From Streptomyces nymphaeiformis (GTDB taxonomy: Bacteria > Actinomycetota > Actinomycetes > Streptomycetales > Streptomycetaceae), in NCBI RefSeq assembly GCF_014203895.1, contig NZ_JACHJY010000006.1, positions 434,001 through 498,000 on the forward strand: DNA of 64,000 bases. Direction: 5' to 3'. Below are positions 1 to 6,719 of this stretch, piece after piece. The notes under the pieces were generated by a model. That model saw only the letters and a list, made by a program, of their open reading frames with translations. It did not search any database and was not told the origin of the DNA. Made by a program: the position numbers and the translations under genes. Position 1 is the first letter of the stretch, and every line of letters starts with the position of its first letter.

Positions 1-114
1 GGTGGAACGCTTGCCGTCCAGCAGGATCTTGTTGATCAGCGAGGTGACAAGAGGAGAGCTGTAGACCGGGTCGATGATGACCGGGCGCTTCGGGGCGGGG
101 CCCTTACGAGGCAT
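1..114 (-). CDS. rpsG: 30S ribosomal protein S7, N-terminal part (runs off the window)
   Basis: Only the first 38 codons are in the window. They start from an ATG and begin [18 protein letters not shown], the usual S7 start. S7 binds the 3' domain of 16S rRNA and nucleates assembly of the 30S head. The gene follows rpsL by two bases, as in the str operon (rpsL-rpsG-fusA-tuf), so it is almost certainly co-transcribed with it. The rest lies beyond the left edge. Confidence 0.95.
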
Positions 115-116
115 TC

Positions 117-488
117 TTACTTCTCCTTCTTGGCGCCGTAGCGGCTGCGAGCCTGCTTACGGTTCTTGACGCCCTGCGTGTCGAGGGAACCGCGGATGAT
201 CTTGTAGCGAACACCCGGCAGGTCCTTCACACGGCCACCGCGCACGAGCACGATGGAGTGCTCCTGCAGGTTGTGACCCTCACCCGGGATGTAGGCCGTG
301 ACCTCGATGCCCGAGGTCAGACGCACACGCGCGACCTTACGGAGGGCCGAGTTCGGCTTCTTCGGGGTGGTCGTGAACACACGCGTGCAGACGCCGCGAC
401 GCTGAGGGGAACCCTCGAGTGCGGGCGTCTTGTTCTTCTCGACCTTGTCCTGCCGGCCCTTACGGACCAGCTGCTGGATCGTAGGCAC
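117..488 (-). CDS. rpsL: 30S ribosomal protein S12
   Basis: This 123-residue protein is full length for S12 and starts at GTG. S12 sits at the decoding centre of the 30S subunit and controls accuracy. Lys43 (in [12 protein letters not shown]) and Lys88 (in [10 protein letters not shown]) are both the wild-type residues; changes there give streptomycin resistance or altered antibiotic production in Streptomyces (established knowledge), so this allele should be streptomycin sensitive. It is the first gene of the str operon. The tail locus upstream separates it from rpoC. Confidence 0.98.
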
Positions 489-866
489 TACTTCTCCGGT
501 TTCTGTGTGCCGTCGGTAAAACTAACCTGGAACATTCGCCGACCCACGCGGTCGGGTGTGTCGAATCTCGCGGACCTCCGCACGAGGCGGAGAAGGCGCG
601 GATCACGGTGGCCGGTATATGACTCGCCGTGCGGTTGAGGACACGCACGGGAGCCCAGGCACACCCCAGGCACAAGGCTTGAGCGTACCTATCGCACGGA
701 CTCCGGTCAAAACAAATGCGTGCCCCCGGCCGGGGGCACGCGGGACACGGGCCCGGATCGTTCCCGCACGGGCCCGGCAAGGGCGGCAGGGCCCCGCCCG
801 GCCGGCAGGGACACCGGCTCCGTGCGGGGCCCGGCGGGTGCGGTCGAACCCGGGGTGCGCCGGGCG
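489..866. other. intergenic region upstream of rpsL
   Basis: This gap of about 380 bases must hold the str operon promoter and 5' leader on the minus strand. It also holds the 3' end of the XRE gene transcript with a perfect palindrome at 718-741. I see no convincing coding region; the overlapping frames are GC-driven. No -10/-35 pair could be fixed with confidence. Confidence 0.5.
705..741 (-). terminator. intrinsic terminator after the XRE repressor gene
   Basis: A perfect 24-bp palindrome (718-741, halves GCGTGCCCCCGG and CCGGGGGCACGC) is followed in the minus direction by the T-rich run ATTTGTTTTG. That suits a terminator for the leftward XRE transcript and would insulate the rpsL promoter. 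Confidence 0.65.
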
Positions 867-1316
867 TCAGTCGCGGGCCGTGCGGCGGGGCTCGACGGCC
901 TCGCCCGCGTCCGCCGCGTCCGTGTCCGGCTCCAGGAACTGGGTGACGACCTTGACGAAGACGCCCATGCGCTCGTCGGGGACGCCCAGCCAGCGGGCGA
1001 AGTCCTCCATCGAGGGCTGCCAGTCGCTCGGCGGCAGCAGGTCCGCCGCCATCGGCAGCTCCTCGGGGGTCACGCGACCGGACCGGATGAGCATGTCGCG
1101 GACGGAGACGCCGAGCAGCGGGGCGATCCGGCGCATGGTCTCCAGGTCGGGCATGCTCTGCCGCTGCAGCAGGCGCGTGACGGCGGCCCGGTGGACGCCG
1201 GCCTCGTCGGCGATCCGGGACTTCCCGCCCCCGCGCGGGCTGTCGATGTCGTAGCCGCGCTGTCTCATCAGGCCTTCGACCCAGCCCGCGAACTCGTCGA
1301 GCCCTTGAGTGCTCAT
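867..1316 (-). CDS. XRE-family helix-turn-helix regulator, probable repressor of the tail locus
   Basis: The protein has 149 residues from the ATG at 1316 (MSTQGLDEF), which has a GAGGAG ribosome site 8-9 bases upstream; the longer upstream frame lacks one. Residues about 25-80 form an XRE-type HTH (RIADEAGVHRAAVTRLLQRQ, then a second helix pair ending at LGVSVRDMLIRSGRV). The C-terminal part (SDWQPSMEDFARWLGVPDERM...) is unlike the N-terminus and could be a sensing or dimer region. It diverges from the WhiB-like gene across a 214-base region with inverted repeats of the octamer GCACGCAA, also present before the structural genes. The inferred role is control of particle genes. Confidence 0.8.
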   Translation of the reverse strand: MSTQGLDEFAGWVEGLMRQRGYDIDSPRGGGKSRIADEAGVHRAAVTRLLQRQSMPDLETMRRIAPLLGVSVRDMLIRSGRVTPEELPMAADLLPPSDWQPSMEDFARWLGVPDERMGVFVKVVTQFLEPDTDAADAGEAVEPRRTARD

Positions 1317-1361
1317 GTGTACCGCTCCTCGCTCCCCCGCCCTCCGGATCCCATACCTTAG

Positions 1362-1399
1362 CGTGCTTGCGCGCACGGAATTACGTGCTTTCGGGCACG
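1362..1399. promoter_or_regulatory. pair of inverted repeats, candidate operators
   Basis: Two 16-bp sites with the same half-sites, CGTGCTTGCGCGCACG (1362-1377) and CGTGCTTTCGGGCACG (1384-1399), are 22 bp apart, about two helical turns. They lie between the divergent XRE and WhiB-like genes, 46-83 bases upstream of the XRE start. The arrangement fits cooperative binding of two repressor dimers. That XRE binds here is an inference. Confidence 0.65.
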
Positions 1400-1447
1400 C
1401 AATCGTGTCGAATCGGTGAAGGGTGGCTCGCGGACGCGAAAGTTTTT

Positions 1448-1467
1448 GTTGCGCGCTCGCACGCAAC
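1448..1467. promoter_or_regulatory. third inverted repeat, candidate operator for the WhiB-side promoter
   Basis: The site is GTTGCG(N8)CGCAAC. It contains GCACGCAA (1459-1466), also found at 1395-1402 and as its complement at 3777-3784. It lies on the WhiB side of the divergent region, so it could control the rightward regulatory transcript. Confidence 0.55.
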
Positions 1468-1530
1468 GTGTAAGTCTGGCTCGCCGCCGCACTCGTCGGC
1501 CCCCTGAGCCCCAGGCGCCCCACCGGCCCC

Positions 1531-1845
1531 ATGGACGGCCCCGGCGGGCCCCGGACCGTGGAGAACCCCTTGTTCCATCCCGACCCGTCCCCCTGGCAGG
1601 CCTCCGCCGCGTGCGCCGGCCTCTCCCCGTCCATCGTCTTCGCCCGCCGCGCCAAGGAAGCCGCCCCCGCCCTGCGGGCCTGCGCCTCCTGCCCCGTACG
1701 GAGCGAGTGCGAGGCCGCGGTGGCCCCGGCCGAGAGCTACTTCGACGGCGTCTGCGCGGGCCGCCTCTGGCGCAACGGACGCCCGGCGGACGCCCGGCGC
1801 GTGGCCAAGGCGCTCGCCCTCACGGGGAGCGGCCGCCGTGGCTGA
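1531..1845 (+). CDS. WhiB-like [4Fe-4S] regulator
   Basis: The protein has 104 residues. Four cysteines (C28, C51, C54, C60) are spaced C-x22-C-x2-C-x5-C, as in WhiB proteins, which bind a redox- or NO-sensitive [4Fe-4S] cluster and usually act with a sigma factor. The canonical G[VI]WGG turn is replaced by GVCAGRLW, so the family assignment is safe but its contacts may differ. The start is uncertain: ATG at 1531 or GTG at 1558, neither with a clear ribosome site. It overlaps the next gene by 8 bases. Phage-encoded WhiB proteins are known in actinobacteriophages, which fits a phage origin. Confidence 0.75.
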   Translation: MDGPGGPRTVENPLFHPDPSPWQASAACAGLSPSIVFARRAKEAAPALRACASCPVRSECEAAVAPAESYFDGVCAGRLWRNGRPADARRVAKALALTGSGRRG

Positions 1846-2569
1846 CCGCACCGACACCACCCCCGTACTGCGGGACATCACGCTCTGGACCGCCTCCCTC
1901 GTACGGCAGTTCCCCGAGCTCGCCGAGGAGCTCGCCCCCGGCCGGCGCGGGCCCGCCGGAACGCCCGCCGGAACCGCCCCCGGCGTGCGCGACGACCTGA
2001 TCCGCGAGGAGCGCCGGGAGGCGCTGCTGCTCGAACAGCGCCACGGGCTCGCCGTCCCCGGCCACGGCGCCGCACCGATCCGGCTGCACGTCTCCGACGC
2101 CATCCGCGACATCACCGACGGGGTGGTGGAGCTGGAGGAGGCGGTGTGCGCCCGGCTCACCCTGCCCCGCCCGCCCCGCGCCGGGGTGATCGACCGCCTC
2201 CGGCGCCTCGTGACCCTGCTCGACCGGATCGCGGCCCACCCGGACCTCGCCCGGCACGTACGGGACGAGATCCGCCGGATGGCCCGGCGCTGCGCCCGGA
2301 CGCTCGGCGACACGGAGACGATCGTGCGGGTCTCGGGCCGCTGCCCCTGGTGCGACTCGGTGTCGCTGCGGGCGTTCCCGGACCGGCGCGCGGTGCTGTG
2401 CGTGAACCCGGCCTGCGTCTGCACGGACGAGGTGTGCGGCTGCCAGGACGACCCGGCCTACCGGCACCTGTGGCCGGAGGACCGGTGGGAGGAGCTGTCG
2501 GAGGCGTCGGGGACCGGCACCGCCGAGATCGAGGCCGCGATGGACGACCCGAAGGAGACCGCATGCTGA
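1838..2569 (+). CDS. cysteine-rich (Zn-ribbon-like) protein of the tail-locus regulatory block
   Basis: The protein has 243 residues from a GTG that overlaps the end of the WhiB-like gene, so the two are probably translationally coupled. The first two thirds are helical with no family I recognise. The C-terminal third has a dense cysteine cluster (GRCPWC, then CVNPACVC and CGC) typical of one or two zinc ribbons or knuckles. It overlaps the next HTH gene by 7 bases. The context suggests a regulatory or DNA/RNA-binding role, but the sequence shows only metal-binding potential. Confidence 0.6.
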   Translation: MADRTDTTPVLRDITLWTASLVRQFPELAEELAPGRRGPAGTPAGTAPGVRDDLIREERREALLLEQRHGLAVPGHGAAPIRLHVSDAIRDITDGVVELEEAVCARLTLPRPPRAGVIDRLRRLVTLLDRIAAHPDLARHVRDEIRRMARRCARTLGDTETIVRVSGRCPWCDSVSLRAFPDRRAVLCVNPACVCTDEVCGCQDDPAYRHLWPEDRWEELSEASGTGTAEIEAAMDDPKETAC

Positions 2570-2769
2570 GCTCGCCCGCCCTGCCCACGCTGGTGCCCGG
2601 CCCGCTGGCCGCCGAGGAGGCGGGGGTGGCGCCCGCGACGATCCGCAAGTGGGTCCAGCTCGGACACCTGCGGGCCGCGGGCCGGGCGGGCCGGGCGCAG
2701 CTCTTCCGCCTGGAGGACGTCTTCGCGGCGGAACGCCTGGCGCGCCGCCGCCGTCCCCGTACCGCCTGA
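2563..2769 (+). CDS. small MerR/excisionase-like helix-turn-helix protein
   Basis: This 68-residue protein starts at the ATG at 2563, inside the end of the preceding gene (ATG and TGA overlap). The pattern LAAEEAGVAPATIRKWVQLG then FRLEDVFAAERL is the winged-HTH shape of MerR N-termini and phage excisionase-like proteins: a first helix pair ending in IRKWVQLGHL, then a short wing. An Arg-rich tail (ARRRRPRTA) could contact DNA. No integrase is nearby, so a regulatory role is likelier than excision. Confidence 0.7.
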   Translation: MLSSPALPTLVPGPLAAEEAGVAPATIRKWVQLGHLRAAGRAGRAQLFRLEDVFAAERLARRRRPRTA

Positions 2770-2790
2770 CCCGCCCCGCCCTCCCTGTAC

Positions 2791-2832
2791 GACGAGCGCC
2801 CCGCGTCCTTCCCGGACGCGGGGCGCTTCGTC
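2791..2832. terminator. bidirectional intrinsic terminator between convergent genes
   Basis: An 18-19-base stem with few mismatches (2791-2808 with 2814-2832, loop ttccc) lies between the end of the rightward HTH gene and the end of the leftward ATP-grasp gene. Confidence 0.75.
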
Positions 2833-2841
2833 ATGCCGCGG

Positions 2842-3666
2842 TCATGCTTCCAGGAAGCGGCGGAGTGAGTCGGTGAGGACGCCGGCGAAGCGCTCGCGGG
2901 TCTCCTCGGGGACACGGTCGAGGGAGAGGTAGGGGTTGAGGTCCTCCAGCTCGACGAGGAGCAGTTCGCCGCCGGGGGCGCGGCAGGCGTCGACGCGCTG
3001 GATGCCGTGGTCGAGGGTGTTCCACTCGATGAAGCGGCGGGCGAAGGCGAGGTCGTCGGCGGTGGGTTCGTACGGCTCCAGGACCCAGCGGCGCTCGGGG
3101 TCGGGGGCGTGGAGGGCGTACTGGAACAGGTCGTCGACGAAGTAGAAGGAGACCTCGTACCGGAAGTCGACGCGCGGCTGGACGAGGATCTCGCCGTATC
3201 CGAGCGCGTCGAGCTCCTCATACGGGAGGAACCGCAGCCCTATGGAGTCGGCGCCGGCCTTGGGCTTGACGGCGTAGCTCGGGGCCTCGGGCAGGAGGTG
3301 GAGGTCCTCGGGGCGGTCGACGGTGGGGATGACGGGGTAGCCGGCGGCGGTGAGGTCGAGGAGGTACTGCTTGCCGGCCATGTCGCCCCGGCCGTGGAGG
3401 GGGTTGTAGACGCGGGTGCCGCGGGCGCGGGCCTGCTCGCGGAAGGCCTCGTACTCCTTCTGGTACCCGATGACGGGGCCGCTGTTGCGGACGACGACGG
3501 CGTCGAAGCCGTCCATGAGGGCGGCGGCGTCGAGCGGGTGACAGAGCGCCAGGTCGAAGCTATCGCGCAGCCGGGCGGTGAGGTGGATGTCCTCGTCGCA
3601 GTAGCGGCGGCCCCGGGCCGGGTAGGCGAGATCGGACACGTAGAGCAGACGGGGGCGAGGGGACAC
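2842..3666 (-). CDS. ATP-grasp domain protein inside the tail locus
   Basis: The protein has 274 residues from a GTG with AGGAG about 9 bases upstream. Features typical of ATP-grasp ligases and amine/carboxylate ligases are visible: YAVKPKAGADSIGL (the phosphate-loop/ATP-binding lysine region), EILVQPRVDFRYEVSFYFVDD (ATP-clamping strand and substrate-side acidic residues) and ELLLVELEDLNPYLSLD (Mg-binding acidic/Asn motif). The N-terminal 90 residues form a pre-grasp-like domain. The substrate cannot be read from sequence. It is on the opposite strand between the regulators and the first tail gene, so it is a separate transcript. It could modify a tail or immunity component, or be a passenger gene; both are guesses. 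Confidence 0.75.
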   Translation of the reverse strand: MSPRPRLLYVSDLAYPARGRRYCDEDIHLTARLRDSFDLALCHPLDAAALMDGFDAVVVRNSGPVIGYQKEYEAFREQARARGTRVYNPLHGRGDMAGKQYLLDLTAAGYPVIPTVDRPEDLHLLPEAPSYAVKPKAGADSIGLRFLPYEELDALGYGEILVQPRVDFRYEVSFYFVDDLFQYALHAPDPERRWVLEPYEPTADDLAFARRFIEWNTLDHGIQRVDACRAPGGELLLVELEDLNPYLSLDRVPEETRERFAGVLTDSLRRFLEA

Positions 3667-3726
3667 GGGGCGGCTCCTGGTGGTTCGGGGCCGCCCAACC
3701 TAGCGGGGCCCTTCCGGCGGGCGGCC

Positions 3727-3760
3727 CGGAGGGTCGGGCGGATCGGAGGGTCGGGCGGAT
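3727..3760. repeat. two tandem copies of a 17-bp repeat
   Basis: The unit CGGAGGGTCGGGCGGAT occurs twice head to tail (3727-3743, 3744-3760), followed by a partial third copy (CGGA). It lies immediately upstream of the candidate operator, so it may be part of the control region of the tail operon or only a slippage product. Confidence 0.7.
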
Positions 3761-3775
3761 CGGACTCCAGAACTA

Positions 3776-3792
3776 GTTGCGTGCGCGCACGC
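3776..3792. promoter_or_regulatory. candidate repressor operator in front of the tail operon
   Basis: The palindrome GCGTGCGCGCACGC (3779-3792) extends left to GTTGCGTGCG (3776-3785), a 10-mer whose complement lies in the site at 1458-1467. TGCGCGCACG (3782-3791) matches 1368-1377 exactly. The shared sequence links the regulator promoter and the structural promoter. Confidence 0.6.
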
Positions 3793-3964
3793 TCCCTGTC
3801 ACAGTTGGTGCAGCGGCGGAGCTGCGCCCGCGAGACGGGCCGCAGTCTCCGCCGTTCGCCGTCCGGGAGCGCTCCGCGCCCCCGCCCCCTTCCCCGCGTC
3901 GAGCGCCCCGGGCGGCCCCGCACCACCCGCCCCGCTCCCCGCCCTTCCCCTGAGGAGAACCGTC

Positions 3965-4372
3965 ATGACCACTCCCCCGAGTGCGTTCCCGGACGTCGAG
4001 AAGCTGGTCGTCGACGTCCTCAAGGCCGACCCGGCGCTGGCCGGCGTCACGGTCGCCGCCCAGGCGCCGACCGGCTTCGACGGCACGCAGAACACCGTCC
4101 TGGTGAACCGCCGCGGCGGCGCCTGGATCGGCGACCTGCACGTCGACAAGCCGCTGATCGAGTTCGAGGTGTACGGCCCGACCAAGACCGCGGCCCACGT
4201 CCTCGCCAACGCCGCCCGCAAGGCACTGCTCGCCACGATCGGCAAGCAGCTCGGCGCCAACTTCGTCAGCGACGTCGAGGAGCAGGACGGGCCCCGCTGG
4301 ATGCCCGACTACCTCTACCGAGGAGCCAACCGCTACCTCTGCGTCATCCAGCTCTCGCTGAACGTCTTCTAG
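3965..4372 (+). CDS. putative tail terminator (tail completion) protein
   Basis: The protein has 135 residues and is the first gene of the structural operon, with GAGGAGAACC upstream. Size, position directly before the tail tube gene, and the layout (N-terminal helix FPDVEKLVVDVLKADPALAG, then a mixed alpha/beta body ending in RYLCVIQLSLNVF) are those of siphovirus tail terminators, which form a hexamer capping the tube. In a phage this protein also contacts the head. Here no head genes are found, so it would simply close the tube. The assignment rests more on synteny than on a recognised motif. Confidence 0.65.
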   Translation: MTTPPSAFPDVEKLVVDVLKADPALAGVTVAAQAPTGFDGTQNTVLVNRRGGAWIGDLHVDKPLIEFEVYGPTKTAAHVLANAARKALLATIGKQLGANFVSDVEEQDGPRWMPDYLYRGANRYLCVIQLSLNVF

Positions 4373-4422
4373 CCCCCCCGGCTCTAGCCCCCGGGCGACA
4401 GACACCCAGCGACCCACAGACC

Positions 4423-4447
4423 AGGCCTCGCCGTCCGGCGGGGCCTT
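4423..4447 (+). terminator. hairpin before the tail tube gene
   Basis: The stem AGGCC/CGCCG with CGGCG/GGCCT (one mismatch) is followed by TTTG. It lies in the 137-base gap before the tube gene. It looks like an attenuator or an RNA end that sets the tube gene apart from the gene before it. Confidence 0.55.
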
Positions 4448-4509
4448 TGCCGTACCCGGAGCCGGACTCCGGGGACCGGCAGCCCTCACAACCCAAGGAG
4501 AAACACACC

Positions 4510-5121
4510 ATGGCTGGAAACAACTCCGCCGAGATCCGCGTCGCAGGCATCGGCAAGCTCTACGTCGCCGACGCGGGCACCTCCCTCCCCGCCACCTTCG
4601 GCACGGACTCCGCCGCCGACTGGTCCGGCGCGGGCTGGAAGGACCTCGGCTTCACCTCCGGCGACGGCGTCACGTTCTCGAAGAAGGACAAGCTGGAGGC
4701 CATCGACTCGTGGCAGTCGGTCTCCCCGGTCCACTACATCTACTCGAGCCGTGACCTGTCGCTGAAGTTCTCGATGCTCCAGTTCAACGAGGACACGCTG
4801 CCGTTCTTCATGGGCGGCGACGCGGTGAAGGCGGAGCCGACCCCGGCGGTCGACACCTACCGCTACGAGATCGCCGAGCGTCCGTTCGCGGACGTGCGCG
4901 CCCTCGGCCTGGAGTTCACCGACGTCAAGGCCGGTGGCACGACCGCGGTGAAGTACCGCTTCATCATCCCGCGCGGCCAGGTCACCGCCACGGACGACAT
5001 CAAGATGGCCCGCAAGGCGGCGTCCCAGCTGGGCGTCACCTTCACGGCCATGTCGAAGGGCGACGGCAAGCCGCTGGCGACCTTCCTCATGAAGGACAGC
5101 CAGTACTCCGCGACCGTCTGA
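4510..5121 (+). CDS. major tail tube protein (siphovirus type)
   Basis: The protein has 203 residues from the ATG at 4510, behind AAGGAG; a much longer open frame upstream is spurious. The order (terminator, tube, assembly chaperone, tape measure) and the beta-rich sequence (IRVAGIGKLYVAD, WKDLGFTSGDGVTFS, VHYIYSSRDLSLKFSMLQ, VKYRFIIPRGQVTA) are those of long-tailed phage tube proteins, which stack as hexameric rings. No sheath gene follows, so the tail is non-contractile. Hairpins on both sides (4423-4447 and 5134-5166) suggest a separate abundant mRNA, as expected for the most needed subunit. Confidence 0.85.
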   Translation: MAGNNSAEIRVAGIGKLYVADAGTSLPATFGTDSAADWSGAGWKDLGFTSGDGVTFSKKDKLEAIDSWQSVSPVHYIYSSRDLSLKFSMLQFNEDTLPFFMGGDAVKAEPTPAVDTYRYEIAERPFADVRALGLEFTDVKAGGTTAVKYRFIIPRGQVTATDDIKMARKAASQLGVTFTAMSKGDGKPLATFLMKDSQYSATV

Positions 5122-5133
5122 TCCTTCTCCACC

Positions 5134-5166
5134 CGGGGCGGGACGGCCGACCGCCGTCCCGCCCCG
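5134..5166 (+). terminator. hairpin after the tail tube gene
   Basis: A perfect 14-bp stem (5134-5147 with 5153-5166, loop CGACC) starts 12 bases after the tube stop codon. There is no strong T-tract, so partial termination or mRNA stabilisation is plausible and would leave the chaperone gene at lower expression. Confidence 0.65.
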
Positions 5167-5209
5167 TCCCTCTCCTCCTCACTCACTCGAACAAGGAGTA
5201 CGCATCACC

Positions 5210-5500
5210 ATGGCCCGCTTCGACGTCAACGCCGCCCGCGCCCAGCGACAGGAGGCCCACGGCCGCACCTGGTCCTTCGAGCTGGACGGCGAGTCCTACA
5301 CGCTTCCCACCGAGCTCTCCCGCAAGACCGCGAAGGCGCTGCGGAAGCTCGACGACAACGACGTGGACGGTCTGCTCGAACTCCTGATGGGTGAGGAGCA
5401 GTACGTCCGCTTCGAGGAGCACGACCTCACGATGCAGGACATCGCCGCCATCCTGGAGGCCTACGGCAAGGAGACCGGGCTCGGCCTGGGGGAAGACTGA
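5210..5500 (+). CDS. tail assembly chaperone, short (zero-frame) form
   Basis: The protein has 96 residues. In long-tailed phages the gene between tube and tape measure encodes a chaperone (lambda gpG type) that coats the tape measure during tube assembly. The visible pattern is a basic/hydrophobic N-terminus (TWSFELDGESYTLPTELSRK) then an acidic helical half (DDNDVDGLLELLMGEEQY). Just before the stop it has a run of five G (5488-5492) in the heptamer G GGG GAA, where a -1 slip would extend the protein into the overlapping frame. Confidence 0.8.
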   Translation: MARFDVNAARAQRQEAHGRTWSFELDGESYTLPTELSRKTAKALRKLDDNDVDGLLELLMGEEQYVRFEEHDLTMQDIAAILEAYGKETGLGLGED

Positions 5501-5913
5501 GCCTCGTCGAGTTCGTCGACGAACACGCCGAGGCCCTCGAAGCGGACCTGCTCCGCTACTACGCCGCCGATCTCCTCGACTGGCACCGCGGTGAGCTGTC
5601 CAGCCGGCGCCTGATGGTCATGATCAAGCACCTTCCCGCGGACAGCGCCGTACAGCGCGAGCTCCACGGGGAGGCGGCCGAGTGGTCGCTCTCCGACCAT
5701 CTCCTCGCCGCGGCGGTGGACCATCTGGCCGCCGCCAACTGGATGTTCCAGTGCGTCAACACGGGCGAGGACGACGAGACCCCGGACCCGCCGAAGCCCG
5801 TTCCCCGTCCGGGCGTCACGGACGAGGACGACGAGGAGCGGAGCGAGGAGTCGACGGAGGAGGGCGCCGCTCCGGCGGTCTCCCCCGCGTCCCTGGCCCG
5901 CTTCTTCGGCTGA
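5210..5913 (+). CDS. tail assembly chaperone, long form made by -1 frameshift
   Basis: Reading to GGG at 5489-5491, slipping back one base and continuing gives a 234-residue product. The -1 frame has no stop from 5488 to 5911, and codes at once for the typical extension (LVEFVDEHAEALEADLLRYY, then GELSSRRLMVMIKHLPADSA, then a helix ending AANWMFQCVN). These resemble gpT-type extensions of actinobacteriophages. This conserved stretch begins before any start codon in that frame, which argues for frameshifting rather than a separate gene. After the slip GGG re-pairs perfectly and GAA to GGA allows a G-U pair. The C-terminus is acidic and disordered. Confidence 0.75.
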
Positions 5914-5933
5914 CGCTCCCCCAGGTCCCCTTC

Positions 5934-5976
5934 GCCCCCGGTTCCCCCCTCCTCTCAGGAGGCGGGGTCCGGGGGC
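5934..5976. terminator. bidirectional hairpin at the convergent end of tail module 1
   Basis: GCCCCCGG (5934-5941) pairs with CCGGGGGC (5969-5976), with a further inner stem CCTCC/GGAGG. It lies between the end of the chaperone gene and the end of the leftward gene, whose last codons it overlaps. Confidence 0.65.
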
Positions 5977-6719
5977 GCTTCCTGTGCTCGCTCGGCCAGT
6001 TCGTCCTCCAGGGTCCTGGCCCGTTCGGACAGCCGGCGGCCGCGCCGCTCGGGGGTTCCCCCGGACTGGCCCGGTACGCCGCCGATCGGCGGCACGATCG
6101 GGCGGCCGCCCTTGCCGCGGACGACCTTCCGCACGGGCTGGGCGTTCCTGCGGGCGCGGCTCTCCTGGGTGCCGACACGATCGCCGGACTCGGGTACGAG
6201 TTCGGGTTCGGACGCGTGCTCCGGCTCGGGTTCGTACGCGGGCACGGGCACGGGCGCGGGCTCCGGCTCGTACTCCGGCTCGGGGCGCTGTTCGAACAGC
6301 TCGCGCTCCCGGCGTACGCGCTCCTCGGCGTCGACCACCACGGCCGGGGGTTCCATGAGCCGGGCGAAGGGCAGCGGGATGACGCGGGCGCCCTCGCCGT
6401 GGGCGTCCGTGCGCCGCTGCGGGCGCCGTATGCCCCGCGCGTCGCCCTGCCCCTGGGCGTACGCGTCGGCCACGCGCCGCTCGTACTCCCTGCGGATGCG
6501 CGGGAGTTCGTCGGAGACGGCCTCGGCCCAGCCGGCGGTGAACGCGGCGGCCTCGCGGCGGTCCACCTCGGCGCGGGGCAGCACGACGAGGTCCTCCGGG
6601 GCGTACCCGGCGACGTGGACGAGTTCGGCGAGACGCGCGAAGAGGTGGGGCAGATCGGGGTGGGATTCGAGCCAGTCGACGACCTGCTCGCGCCGGTTAC
6701 CGCCCGGCTCCGTGTCCAT
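5955..6719 (-). CDS. reverse-strand protein of unknown function inside the tail operon, with a TAGW motif
   Basis: The protein has 254 residues from the ATG at 6719 (MDTEPGGNRREQ), with GGAAGG upstream; the longer frame runs into the regulatory region. I recognise no family. The N-terminal 90 residues are helical (VVDWLESHPDLPHLFARLAELVHVAG) and hold RREAAAFTAGWAEAVSD, close to RYETLAYTAGWNDALAT in the divergent 70-residue gene at 7024. The middle is Pro/Glu-rich (EPEYEPEPAPVPVPAYEPE), the end basic. It diverges from module 2 across a 304-base region with a LexA-like box. A regulatory role is inferred only from position. Confidence 0.6.
   Translation of the reverse strand: MDTEPGGNRREQVVDWLESHPDLPHLFARLAELVHVAGYAPEDLVVLPRAEVDRREAAAFTAGWAEAVSDELPRIRREYERRVADAYAQGQGDARGIRRPQRRTDAHGEGARVIPLPFARLMEPPAVVVDAEERVRRERELFEQRPEPEYEPEPAPVPVPAYEPEPEHASEPELVPESGDRVGTQESRARRNAQPVRKVVRGKGGRPIVPPIGGVPGQSGGTPERRGRRLSERARTLEDELAERAQEAPPDPAS

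Larger units (their letters stand above)
3667..3964 (+). promoter_or_regulatory. promoter region of the tail structural operon
   Basis: This gap of 298 bases separates the leftward ATP-grasp gene from the first structural gene. It contains a tandem 17-bp repeat (3727-3760), an inverted repeat matching the XRE-side sites (3776-3792), and a ribosome site (GAGGAGAACC) just before 3965. There is no other coding signal. Confidence 0.55.

Noticed and set aside
718..741. Perfect palindrome taken as another repressor operator
   Set aside because: It shares GCGTGC half-sites but is followed by a T-rich run in the XRE direction, so terminator is the simpler reading.
1317..1655. N-terminal extension of the XRE protein
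   Set aside because: It runs across the candidate operators and lacks a ribosome site; the ATG at 1316 has a strong one.
3007..5121. A 704-codon open frame over the reverse ATP-grasp gene and the first tail genes
   Set aside because: Only its 3' end (from 4510, the tail tube protein) has protein-like sequence and a ribosome site; the rest is a GC-driven shadow.
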